Source of the DNA: Fomitopsis serialis
Lineage: Eukaryota; Basidiomycota; Agaricomycetes; Polyporales; Fomitopsidaceae
Assembly (NCBI RefSeq): GCF_022376445.1
Contig: NW_025955075.1
Location: 62,001 to 126,000, forward strand
Length of the DNA stretch: 64,000 nt
Reading direction: 5' to 3'
Part shown: piece after piece, positions 1-10,719 of the stretch
Layout: every line of letters starts with the position of its first letter
Position numbering within the stretch: position 1 is the stretch's first letter
The notes under the pieces: model-generated
Told to the model about the DNA's origin: nothing
Database searches by the model: none
Seen by the model: the letters and a program-made list of their open reading frames with translations, nothing else
Translations under genes and position numbers: made by a program

Positions 1-871
1 GACGCTGCAATTGCAAGTCGGACTGCGGATGGTTTATAATGGCTCCCACAGAGTTGGCAGAACCCAGCCGAGTGAAGTTATTGCCGTCGATAACGAGTTC
101 CTTGAGGCGGGGAAACGAGTAGACGATACGACGCAGCTGTGAGACGTTGTCAAGGGTGCAACGGGTCAGGTACAACGATCTGAGGGTCTTGAACTGCGAG
201 AGGGCGAGGAAGAACTTGGACGCAAACGGCATGGATCGCAGCGGCCCCTCAAGCCGCAGGACCTGCACACCTGGCACTATATGGCCGAAAGCAAGCGGCA
301 GCGATTGAAGGAAGCCACGAGTCTTCCCCCTTTCTTGTGCGGATGGGTTCTTGGTATGCGTGGGCTTCGGATCCGATTCGGACGCGACGAGCATACGGGT
401 GGATGCGAGAGAGTGCATGACTCGTGGAGACGTGCGGGACTGCTTGAATAGCATGTCGAAGCTCGCGCGGTTGCGGATCTCGACGACGGAGTACAGGTTA
501 TACATGGCTCGGGGGTACCACGCTGTGCAGACCAGCGCCGCAACAGCTAGCGTGGGCTGATCCATCGCATCGACGATGGCTTCGAGGATCTCCAGTGGGA
601 TACGAGCAGCGAGGTCTGGTGGCAAGATGTCGAGAAAGAGGACGTCGTTATCCCATGCATCTTCATGCCATTCGCTCCATCCGTTTCCTTCGAATTCGTC
701 CTGACTACTACGATTGGTGTCGCTCCATCCGTTCTCATCGGACTCGTCTTGACTACTGTGATCGGTGGCATTCCATTCGTTGTCATTGGAGTCGTCTTGA
801 CTACAACGATCGGTGTCGCTCAATTCGTCCCACCGTCGACGCCATGCGTCCTTGGAGGAAGACGCGAAGAG
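1..871 (-). CDS. F-box protein, 3' end beyond the window, 5' exon unresolved
   Basis: One frame on the minus strand stays open from base 871 to the window edge. It starts with an acidic, Ser/Trp-rich repeat segment. An F-box-like stretch follows (LPPDLAARIPLEILEAIVDA, then a TLAVAALVCTAWYPRAMYNLY-type helix region) at about bases 640-495. After that comes LRR-like sequence with regularly spaced leucines (LRSLYLTRCTLDNV, LKELVIDGNNF). F-box proteins recruit substrates to SCF ubiquitin ligases, and the LRR-like part would be the substrate-binding side. The exon has a plausible acceptor at 872-873 (CTAG) and no Met before the F-box, so an upstream exon is needed; it may lie in 885-1151, but I could not find a phase-consistent donor. 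Such F-box/LRR proteins are a large family in agaricomycetes. The substrate is unknown. Confidence 0.75.
666..840 (-). repeat. Imperfect ~57 bp coding tandem repeat
   Basis: About three degenerate units lie inside the F-box gene. Each encodes an acidic segment of the form (W)SDT-(D/N)R-SSQDE-(S/F)-(D/E)-(E/G)NGW. The repeat adds an acidic, probably disordered N-terminal tail ahead of the F-box. Confidence 0.6.
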
Positions 872-1460
872 CTAGGCGAATGTATCAGTTGATCTCGCAC
901 GTCGATGAATCACGAAAGATGGACTGACGTGAGTTCTGGTCCCAGACGACATCCCGCTGCAGTCGACGTATGTAGTATGCGACACACAGCTTGAGGGGAG
1001 GGTAGAGGAGCAATATGGCCAGCTCGCGCTCAGGTAGCCAAGGTGCCTCGAGGGGGCCGCAAGGCTCTGTCATAGAGTTTAATAGGTCGCTCGCGAACCT
1101 TGGGTCAGCGGTGGCTCGTGCTGCATTTAACAGGTCACACGCGTGGTGCACCGACGTATGCAGTGCTTGTGCAATTGGTGTCCCCTCCGTATAGTAAGCG
1201 GGAGAGCTCGTCGGATAGCCTGTGAACTACAGTCCAGGCGCGACACAGTAAGAAGGGCATCACACGTACCTCGAACGGGTTGCCATGATGCAAGAGCGAC
1301 GTTAGGGCTGCGGACAGGAGCGGCGATGATAGCTCGCTTGGGACGTATGACGCTAGTGCGTGCGTAGGAGAGTACTTCTCTGGGAAGAATCATGAATGTT
1401 GACTATGATTTGTCAAGGTGTGAACTCGTTCGGCGTACCATTTTCCGGCACAATATCGTC
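872..1460. other. Possible 5' exon of the F-box gene, otherwise no gene seen
   Basis: On the minus strand 885-1151 is an 88-codon open frame starting MHHACDLLNAARATADP and running towards the F-box exon. I could not join it in phase with a canonical donor, so it remains a candidate only. The remainder shows no recognisable coding signal. Confidence 0.3.
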
Positions 1461-1469
1461 AAGGCTCAC

Positions 1470-2565
1470 GGTGTCTACGGCCTCGGTTCACCGCACTACT
1501 CAGTCCGCACGCCCACTTCCCGGTATTCGTTGGCGACGATGCCGTTCTTGGAGCTTGAAGCTTGACTTCGGAGTACACCGCGAGGGCCTCGCGGGTCAGC
1601 TCTCCGCATGCGCCATCTGCACGAACGCGTGGATCGCGCCGGCCTCGCGAGACCTGCCGGAGACGGTGGGGCTTCCTAAGGGCACTACTCGTAGTCGGGG
1701 ACGCTGTGACACCTAGAGGGATAGCATGCGGACATTCCGAAAAGGTTGTTGGAGATGAGGGGAGGAGAAGGTCGCATGTAGGGAGCTGGCAGGCGTACAC
1801 GATGTGATCGGATGCCGTGGACGACGAGGACTAGTTACCCACCTTCAAGATGATAGGTGCATGGGCACAGCGCGTGTAGCTCAGTCGATCGGTGCGTCTG
1901 GCATGGAAGCATGCTTGCCACAAAGTCTGGAGGCGGAGACGGAGATGGTGCTTGAGATGGTGGTGTAACTCAGCTCGAGTCATGCAGAGAGGCAGACAAC
2001 TTACCTAGCCACGCATGCCTGTGTCTCATTCATCTCATCCTGACCGGCTAGCGATTGCAGAACCGCTCCCCTGCCTTCCGCGACGCCGAGTCTTCTTCCA
2101 GCGGCGACCAGTTGGCTAGTAGACCATTGCGTGTCGCCGCAGATCCAGCTGCGATTCAGCTTTCACGCGTAGTGGAGTCAAGTCGCCGACTAATAAGTCC
2201 CAAATGCGAAGACAGACGGTGATACACTTGAGTGGAATGCGGACTTGGAGTCGATCTGCGGCCTAACTAACACTCGAGAGCAGCAGTGAACTCGGAGCAG
2301 CTAAGGTTGAGCTTGATGGCCGGTGATTACACCACCGATCTTCCTCCTTACTTGCTAGGCGACGCATGACCCACAAAGACGACAACGCAAAGTAATTGCA
2401 ATAAGCTTGTAAAGAGAGAGGAGAGGAGGAGGGGAGGAGGAACCATGGCGTCGGCCAGCGGTATGTACGGATCACGTGTTCGACAGGGCCGCGTCGAGAG
2501 GAGCTGCAGCGCCTGCCCTCTTGAGTCTCGACAGTCGCCCAATCCTCGCCTCACTAGGTCCTCTC
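1470..2565 (+). repeat. Dispersed ~1.1 kb repeat, copy 1
   Basis: This segment can be followed in order, with indels, against about 17,420-18,497. Shared landmarks include the phrases TTCGGAGTACACCGCGAG, GAGACGGAGATGGTGCTTGA, TAGCCACGCATG, ACCATTGCGTGT, ACCCACAAAGACGACAAC and TTGCAATAAGCTTGTA. Both copies are on the same strand. No intact gene is evident in either, and open frames differ between them. It could be a duplicated decayed gene or part of an unclassified element; I see no terminal repeats. Confidence 0.6.
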
Positions 2566-3130
2566 ATGCTCTCATGCAATACGATTTTACTGTTTTGACG
2601 ACGAACTTGCGCACGGTGCACTCTGTGAGCGCGTCGTACACGCTGCCGCTCTCGGTTTCCGCCAGTAAGACTCGGACGACATACCATGTATGCACGGTGT
2701 GCCTGCCTACAACCTCGACCAGGATCCGACGCTCTCGTCCAGGCTCAGGCTCGTCGCCGATTCTGTAGATGGTGACGAGTCTTGTCCATCGCTCTCGACT
2801 TCCAATGAGTGCTACGTGCGTTCACTAACCGGGTTTACTTTGGAAATTGAGATGACTCCGCGCCAACCTTTAATCCCTGCGACACCAACATGCCATGGTT
2901 CGATTCATTGAGGACGATCTCCCAATCAAGGATGGTACTTTGATGTACCGTTTGTATATGCGCTCTCAGCATTGACACGAATTCAACTGGCCGGGCCTTG
3001 GGATGCTTCGATGTACGGTCTTCTCTGTTGGCTTCCTAGGCCGCATATGGTCGGTCCTCTGGTCGTCGAACCTCCCCGGTCCCGAGCCCTCGGCCCCTAT
3101 GAGCTTAGGTTGACTCTTTTGATGGGTTCT
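2566..3130. other. No gene seen
   Basis: Only short, mutually inconsistent open frames are present, and nothing is recognisable in either strand. Confidence 0.4.
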
Positions 3131-3139
3131 TGAAGGTAC

Positions 3140-4085
3140 GGACTTTCTTCTATCCTGTGAGCCGTCGTTGACGGTCTCCGCAGCATTGTCTACGACCGCT
3201 TCCTCCTTGCTTCAGTCGGTGAGTTGTTTCGAACTTGACCATGGGACACTATCTTGGCTTAATGTGGCGAATGGAGAAGATTGTCTTCGCTGTATTCTTG
3301 CTCTACACGTCAATGCATTTCTTCACAATGTCATATATGCTACTACAGCTCGCGTATCCTGTAGCCGATTTTGTGAGGTACGCTGGCGCAGCTCAGCCTG
3401 TATCTCCGTGCATGCCATCCAAGGTAAGGGGTATATCTTTGCCACTATTGTGCTGTTGTCCTCTCGTACACATGGCGGTCAACATCGTAAGCTATTTGAT
3501 TGCTCTGTGTATGCGTTGCGACCGTGCTGACGCGTCTCATTTGGCAGCATGACATCACTGCGCTCGAAGTCACGCATATGGAACCGCCAGATAGCTGCGC
3601 ATTCACGTCGACCATGTCAATCAAGCTCCAGAACATGTACGGCCGTCTAGTAGCTACATTCGCATGTGTGGATGTGTACTAGGCCGCATCTTTACAGATG
3701 TGAGTAGATGGCGCCCCAGGTATCACTGACTGACATTCAGCACCGGCGGTGGATATCATCGCGCGCACCGGCTCCATTGTAGCTGGCGCGGTGTTCATGC
3801 TGGCAACATACCATGTCTGGGGCGGCATTCAGACACTTGCGCCGCCGCGGGGATGAATGTCGTCGACGTGTCCATCGAAATGCTCTTGCTCCGGGACGGT
3901 AAGTATGCACTAACCTCCTCGCCAGGAAGTCTTACCAGTCTCATCCTTCCATAGCTACACAGTCGGATATGGCTGATCCGCCCTCTAGACCGCTGGGAAA
4001 CTTAGTGGACGATGGCCCACTTTCCTACATGCCGCAGAAGACGGGGTCTTTGATGAAGCCGGCGACGACACTCGAGACCTCCTAG
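3140..4085 (+). pseudogene. DUF6533-type membrane protein, decayed copy (A)
   Basis: The order of landmarks matches the two copies downstream. There is a YDR-like start (VYDRFLLASVGE), then an LMWRMEKIVFAVFLLYTSMH-like segment aligning with IWRRERIGIAVPTFYVTLHA of copy B. Next comes a VYAIQGKGYIFATIVLL-like segment followed by MAVNIV, and finally RPLGNLVDDG near 3,990 matching the C-terminal GPLGNSLDDG. The frame has to be changed several times and stops interrupt it, so this is a relic. DUF6533 proteins are basidiomycete multi-pass membrane proteins of unknown function. Confidence 0.65.
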
Positions 4086-4089
4086 AGCG

Positions 4090-4975
4090 TTCGAGGGGGT
4101 GAGTCACTGCGTGCGCTGAACCGGATCCTTTGTCCGAGGATCAGGCGTAGCGGGTAGCCTTGTTTCGGTTTCTCCTATCTGGCTTACCATGACCATACGC
4201 CTGCGACAGCGGAATTCTTCTAGATTCCCTGTGATCATTGAAGCTTGCCGATGCTCGTTGCCGTGTCGGAGAGCATGTAGACCCACGAGGCGGGAATGCT
4301 TCTATGCTTCAAGTGTCCTTGCCGGTGGCCGATGAACGAGCGAAGGTGGTGTTGATCGTCGTATTTTTGACGATCGACGTTGCGCTATGTGAAGCGTGTC
4401 CAAGTGCATCGAAGACGGTACATCTTATCCGCAGGGCAATACTGCAAACGTGTACAACATTGACGGTACGAGGCGGTAATTTTGTAAGTTCATTTGGTCG
4501 TCATTCATGCGATGCCGTAGGCAGCCAATGGTCGGCGGGCCATCTCGCAACCATTAGAAGCGAGAAGCTCATACCACACGTGTCATACGCTCGACGGGAA
4601 GCTGCGAATTCTCATTCCCTGCACGTTCTCTGAAATCTTTTGTCTCTATTTCAAGAACTAAGGCGCTCACTCTTCGTTCGATCATCTAGATGTATGACAT
4701 CTTGCATTTGATACGACACGGATTTTACGCGGCAGTGCCGTGCAGTTTCTGCACGTGCACCACACTTGCAAGCATGACGGCGGGTAGCATTGGTCACTCG
4801 CCTCTTCATTTCTGAGTCTACGGGCGCATATGAATGGCTTCTGCGACTTGCATCGGGCCCGGGTTCCTCTGCCTTTTTGGTTCAAGCACTCGTGTCAAGA
4901 ATTGAGGTGCATGTGGTGCGCTTCGTTTTCAAGGATCTCGGTGACATTCTAGTGTGCACTGCAACAGAACAGAGT
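4090..4975. other. No gene seen between DUF6533 copies A and B
   Basis: Short open frames occur on both strands, but none shows family motifs or consistent splice signals. The right end holds the promoter of copy B. Confidence 0.4.
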
Positions 4976-4984
4976 TTGTGTTAG

Positions 4985-4992
4985 CTATAAAG
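4985..4992 (+). promoter_or_regulatory. TATA-like box of DUF6533 gene B
   Basis: CTATAAAG lies 87 bp upstream of the proposed ATG at 5079, in the usual fungal range. There is no other evidence for it. Confidence 0.45.
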
Positions 4993-5078
4993 GGAGGTAA
5001 AGCTGAGATACGGCATCCATTCTCTCTATCTCCCATAGCTTCTTATCACTTGAGAGACCAAGCAATTGAAGTATAACG

Positions 5079-6687
5079 ATGTCTTCGGAAAACATCGAGA
5101 TGGCATACTTCTGGTCAGTATCTCTTGCTTCTCCTTCGTATCCCTTCATATTCATATTGTGTTCTGGCTCGTAAGGACTGTCTCCGGTCGACTCCTCATT
5201 GCAGCCGCAGGTGCGCAAAAATCTATGCATGTTACGTCTTCAATAGAGACTGACGCGCAGTCATCGTCAGCGCTCTATTTCTACGACCGCGTTCTGACGT
5301 TTGGGCAAGAAGTGGACCTCATATGGCGGCGCGAAAGGATCGGAATTGCTGTGCCTACGTTCTACGTAACCTTGCATGCATCCATGATCCTGGACTTCAT
5401 TCTAGACATCGCGACTCTTCCCAGTGGGCTTCCTCCTGAGGTAAGCTGCCCTTAATTCGCGGCTTAATCTAATGTGACAAACTCCTCGACAGGTGTATGT
5501 GGTTGTAACTTATCAAGATTCTGTCGAGCTGACGTGAATGTGCAACACAACAGTTACATTGCTATGTGTTGGATCGCGGCCATAAATGTGTACATAATCT
5601 ACGCCGTGCGTGGAGGTGCGGGATGCTCTTGTTACCATGTGCTTGGCCTTCTCAGCCATCACATTGTCAGTGATTTCTGCAGCGCGCATTTATGCGATCA
5701 ATGGCAAACACTACACTGTGCCCTCGATCATCATGGGACTTTGGTTTGTGCCCATTGCCGTGAACATCGTAAGTTTTCGTTGCGCATATCAGGACGTGGA
5801 CACTTGCTAGAGACTAAGGATAGTCTGGCATACACAGTACAGCGAATGTGTCCGATACAAGATATCAATTTTGTGCGTCCATTTTCCCAGTGACTGGGCC
5901 GTCTGATGCTTATATAACGACACACCACAGCTGTAGGTACATTTCCCAGGTGCGCTGCATGGCGTTGCCTCAACAGCATTCGCAGGGCAGATTGCTACTC
6001 GGATCGGTCTCGTCGCCGCTGATGCTCTCGTTCTACTGGTTACTTGGCGTATCACAGGTGGTGTGCGGAAGCTTGCCCAGGTCGCCGACGTCAAGATATC
6101 GATTAGTGTGCTTCTACTTAGAGATGGTATGTATACGTCGGGCATCAATTGTTACGTTGACTACTAAACGCTCGCGATAGGTACACTTCACTTCTGGTAC
6201 TGTCCTTAGCCCATAGAGCCATAGGAAGTTCAATGAGCTGAGAGCTTTACAGTGCCATGTTTGCTTCCCATATTGCGTCCACCATATGGTATATCAAAAT
6301 GGTACGTTTTTTGGATTCCGATCATCCTACGACAGCCTTCCCATATGTTCGTCTTTGTAGGGTTCCGGTACGCCGGATAACAATATTCTTATCATCTCGG
6401 ATGTATGAGTCAGATCTTCGGTGTGGGCATCTTTGACGTTGATTTGATAGGCCTATAGAATCATGGCAATCTGCCTGTCCCGATTGCTGCTCAATCTGAG
6501 GGAGGTAGCCCTTGGACCCCAAGTCATGTCGAGCTCAATATCCGACATGTCCGACATCGAGTTCTCTCGCATTCTCGGGCCTCTGGGCAACTCGCTCGGC
6601 GACGAGAGCCCAGATGTTTGGGGTGCAGCTGTGGATGAAGTCGCGGATACTGTAGCAAGCGAAGACGATCAGTCTTATTCCGCATAG
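5079..6687 (+). CDS. DUF6533 multi-pass membrane protein (B)
   Basis: Start ATG 5079 (MSSENIEMAYF) follows a TATA box. Short exons joined by GT-AG introns give the DUF6533 signature ALYFYDRVLTFGQEVDLIWR at about 5,270-5,330. Hydrophobic segments follow, then ARIYAINGKHYTVPSIIMG and VPIAVNIV at 5,680-5,768, then LVAADALVLLVTWRITGGVR and ISISVLLLRDG at 6,010-6,127. The tail is soluble (SRLLLNLREVALG ... FSRILGPLGNSLGDE) and ends at the TAG at 6685-6687. This order of about six membrane spans plus a charged tail is that of the basidiomycete family. Function is unknown; a receptor or transporter role is speculation. The same tail motif recurs in copies C and D. Two junctions, near 5,860-5,940 and 6,200-6,450, are uncertain. 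Confidence 0.7.
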
Positions 6688-6689
6688 AG

Positions 6690-7800
6690 CTCTTGGGAGT
6701 CTTGTGGCGGACTCGTATGGCGGGTGGACGATGACGGGCCTCAGGCTGGCCTTACAGATTCAGGCTAGGACCTCGATTACATATGTAGTGAGACACCGTT
6801 TCCGTACGTCCTACGACCACGGCGCGTTCCACAAGGTTAGCAGAACAGGTGAATAATATGTATTGAGAACTCCCAGAAATTGGCAATCCAGTCTGCTGGT
6901 GAGTGTACCGTCCTCAGTGACGTAATCAGCCATTTGTGTACACGCCCGGAAATTACCGGGTGCGGTACACCTCCTGCAAAAGGTTTCTGTCAAGCGACCT
7001 TCGCGTCGGAAGTCGCTTCCCGCATACCTGCATATGTACGCAGTAAACTGCAAGTCTTGTCACCTGGAATCATTGTCCAGATCTGGAGCTTGAAGAAATC
7101 ACTCTTGCCCGGCGGAGCCAAGGTGGCTGGATGCTGCGCGTAGCAGAGCCGGATTGCCATTGCTTGCGACTCGATAGCGATGCGTCCCGTCGCTCGGCGT
7201 TTAGTGAGTGAACGGCACAATCGAACCTCGTACTCACATCGGATGTCTCCTTGCTGAGCGTTATTAGTGATGCATCAGCCATGCGCTCGTTCCGTCCGGA
7301 GCAGTCAGTCACTTATCCAAGTGAGTCAAGACACGTCCCAGCTGTGCTGTGCACCCATTCACATTGTAAGTATTCGTTTCAGCCTATCGTTGATCACATC
7401 GCACCTCTACTGCATGTTTGCCCCCTGGTGTGTGACGTATAACACCGCCCGGATTGATCTGCGCCCTTCCAGTGCGCCCTCGCGCGTGCTCGAGGAGCCC
7501 GACTCTTGCCCGAATCATTGGGCAACTTCGGCGCTACAGCTAGCCAGAACCGACAATCAATCAATTGATGGCATGGCGAGCGGACATTCGCAAGTTGCGT
7601 CTGGCACTTCGGGAGGCGTTTCAGCATGTCGAAATTGCATGTGATCGACCGCAATCTTCCCAGCCACGAACAAACCACGAACCGTACTTACGTCTTCTCG
7701 AGTAGGGAGAATCCAGTCGAAAGCTGCAACTACTTAGGAGGAACCGGCTGCCTTTGATCGCTGGATTAGTGCCCCGCTCCTCTCTTGTCTTGCTTCCTCG
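6690..7800. other. No gene seen between DUF6533 copies B and C
   Basis: There is a 1.1 kb gap between the two tandem genes. Open frames of up to 125 codons occur on both strands without motifs or splice consistency. Part of it should be the promoter of gene C, but I see no clear TATA box. Confidence 0.4.
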
Positions 7801-7802
7801 TC

Positions 7803-9456
7803 ATGTCTGAGGCGGTAAAGATTCTGTAAGTTGAGCATCAATCGTATGATCGCTGTATCTGATGTTGCTTGTGTCGCTAGTATCTTCGACAGCCGTATTT
7901 CCATCGCTGCAACTGGTAGGATTCATACTCTCATGACAGGCTGTGCTCTTAATCCGAACTGCCCTCAGCTCTGTACTTCTACGACAAGATTCTCACCTCA
8001 CAGCAGGAGGTAAATCTGATATGGCGTCGCAAGAACACTGGGATCGTCATACCCGTGATATACGGGATCATGCATGTGTGTACAGCGGTGTACCTCCTCA
8101 TCACTGTATGCGTCCCAAGTGACATCCCGTGCAAGGTACGTAAATACTGCTCTCACACTTGTTCACGTCCACTACTGAGTCGTATCAGACTTCTGCCATC
8201 TTGAACATTGTCGTCGACATCGCTATATGTGCCCTGTATCTCGCCTGGGGTGGTACGAGTCTCGTCCAGGACATTACGATCCAGCGTGCGATGATGCTCA
8301 CGCGGACTACAGCCGCTTCCGCACTGCGCGTTTATGCGATCAATGGACTTAGGCTCCCACTTCCGTCGATCATAATGTTACTCTCGCTCGTGCCTGTGGC
8401 GATCAACATCGTATGTGTTCCCAACGAATGTGTCATATGCATGGCGCTGATAGATTGACGTCCGAACCACAGTATAACGCGACAAGTCTCGTGCGCATGA
8501 GTTTGCCGCCCACCGATGAATGCGTATACTTCTCCAATACCCCGGTGAACACTCAAGAAACGTAAGTACGCCTTCGTTTCCCTTGTTAGAGACGGACACT
8601 GAAGGACTACTGCAGACGTGAGCCTTTACGCGTGGTCAGTGTTGGGAGTTCTGACGATTCGTCAAATTGAAAAAAGTCGAGATCGTCACGCGAGCGAGTT
8701 CCACGGTTGCGGACGCTCTCGTCCTCTTCGCAACGTGGCGGATCAATGGGGGCACGAAAAAGCTCGCGCGGCAGATGAATATCAACATCTCGCTCACGAG
8801 CCTTTTACTGAGAGACGGTGCGTCAATGACGCGATAATGCGGCTTTGAGGCATCATGCAGGTCTGACGTGTGTGTCCTTTAGGCACGATCTACTTCTGGT
8901 GAGATTCCCGCTGAATGTCTCGCGCCGTGATTGAAAGCATCTCCCTCAGCACGCTCCTCGTAGCGAACATCATCGTCTTGACGTCGTACATTCAAAGTGT
9001 ATGTCAAACTTCTCTGTACATGCTGTGTCTGAGCCACCGTCTAGATCTCCTTCAGCGACGACTCAGAAGTCGCCGTCCTCGTCCTCGTGTGCGTGTCCCA
9101 CCTCACATATCATTCACAACATGACACCGAGTGATCACATGTTCTCTAGCCTTACTACGATCCTCCTTTCGCGGCTCTTCCTCAACTTGCGCGAAGTGGC
9201 TCTTGGGTCCGAGACGGTGACGCTCGAAACGCAGGACACAGAGCGTTCCGATTTGCGCTTCTCACGATATATCGGCCCCCTAGGCAACTCGCTAGATGAC
9301 GGGCTTACCTTTGCCGCTGATGGGTCCGATTCATACACTTTCGATCACGATGACGGAACCAGCTATGGAGACCATTCGGCCGAACTTATCGTCGATGGTG
9401 CAAATTCCGATATCGAGCTTAGCTTGGTTACGGCCGTGGGAGGAAGCAGCGCCTAG
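7803..9456 (+). CDS. DUF6533 multi-pass membrane protein (C)
   Basis: ATG 7803 (MSEAVKIL) is followed by phase-consistent exons 7803-7825, 7881-7915, 7969-8135, 8189-8410 and 8473-8561. They encode ALYFYDKILTSQQEVNLIWR, membrane segments, and ALRVYAINGLRLPLPSIIML with VPVAINI. Further exons encode TVADALVLFATWRINGGTKK, ISLTSLLLRDG, GTIYFW and a last membrane segment LLVANIIVLTSYIQS. The tail is SRLFLNLREVALGSETV ... FSRYIGPLGNSLDDG, ending at 9456. The layout matches gene B next door, so this is a tandem paralogue. One junction at about 8,625-8,690 does not close in frame, near a run of six A. This is either an unrecognised intron or a frameshift, so functionality is not certain. Confidence 0.65.
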
Positions 9457-10620
9457 GGCACAGTTCGCAGTTTGATGATGGCCTGTAGCACAGGTATGTG
9501 TGTTGTGGCCGCTTGTTCAAGATCTTACGACCCGTTATGTCACTGTTTGCTTTATAATGCCTCCCGAGAATGTTTGACGCAGATCGATCTGGTGATGCGT
9601 GTTCTGTTGTTCTGTGCATGACATTCTTCAATATTGACGAATGTGAGAATCCGGCATGATGCTTCCAAGTAAGTACTTCACGTCTTTGTCTGACAACGCT
9701 ACTTCGAGGCCTTCACGGCTCGTAGTCGCAATCGGTGTATGGCTTGACTGCTACCCCCTGTTGCACGAGGATGTGAATAGAGGTCTTGTCTTACATGTCA
9801 GTATGTCTTTCACCTGTACGTCATGATCACTACCTCTGAACGCGTCCAATTGCTCATGTGACTTCTATTTGCGGGCGGAGGTCGTCTTCGAAAGTTATAC
9901 TCGTGTGAATCAACCTTGGTCCTCCGGATGCACGGGCCCTGCAAGCCGGCCGGCCCTTGTCCGTCATCTGGTGCGTATCAGCAGGCATTGTCCGTCCATT
10001 GTTACCATGACCGGGAGTGCTTCGTGCTTCGGGCCCACAGAGAGATTTGACATGGGCCCGGGCCTTGAGCAATCCCGTGCTGCGTAGTCGCAATGCATCG
10101 CGCTGAGTTCTCGGTCTGCCTTGCTACCCATTTGTCTGTAGGGTTCGTTCGCAACACAACGCTAAGCGCCTCTCCAGGATTATGGTAGCCCGGTGTGACA
10201 TGCATCCACGGCGGACCATGACTTGCCATCAGCCTGGATGGCAGAAACTATCCAGAACTGTGGTACGTCTCTCCGTACAATACTCCCATGTGGTAGCTCC
10301 GCCTTCCCTGTCTCCAGCCCGTCATCCGCGGCCCGCGGCGTGTACCATACTGTATTGAAGGAGGGCAGGAGGCCAGAGGCACCATGCTGTCGCGCGTCAC
10401 GCCCGCGATCAGCGTGTTTCCGCCGTCTTATCACCGCCCATTCCACCACCGCTCTGCAGAAACTCATAGGTCAGAAATCTTGATTGCTCGGTCCGCGCGG
10501 GGACGCACCCTGACAATGGCTGGTCGCACATGCGTTTCTCACTCATGCGAGCGGAGGGAACCTGCCGTCCTTCCCTCGCACAAGATTCACCCGCCGGACG
10601 CGCACCTTATAGGAGTGTGG
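9457..10620. other. Intergenic, no gene seen
   Basis: About 1.2 kb separates the DUF6533 cluster from the GH28 gene. Short frames exist on both strands, but none has motifs or matching splice sites. Confidence 0.45.
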
Positions 10621-10623
10621 CCG

Positions 10624-10630
10624 TATATAA
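10624..10630 (+). promoter_or_regulatory. TATA box of the GH28 gene
   Basis: TATATAA lies 96 bp upstream of the ATG at 10720, in a GC-rich context that makes it stand out. Confidence 0.6.
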
Positions 10631-10719
10631 CCCATCAAAGATTCGCCCAGTCATTTCCTCTGGTAAGGTCTCCGCTCACATCGGAACGGGGTCTTGCGCT
10701 GCTAACGTGCAACACGTCT

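Noticed and set aside
1459..1800. Gene in the 1.5-1.8 kb frames on both strands
   Set aside because: The duplicate at 17.4-17.8 kb does not keep these frames open in register, and no motif is shared.
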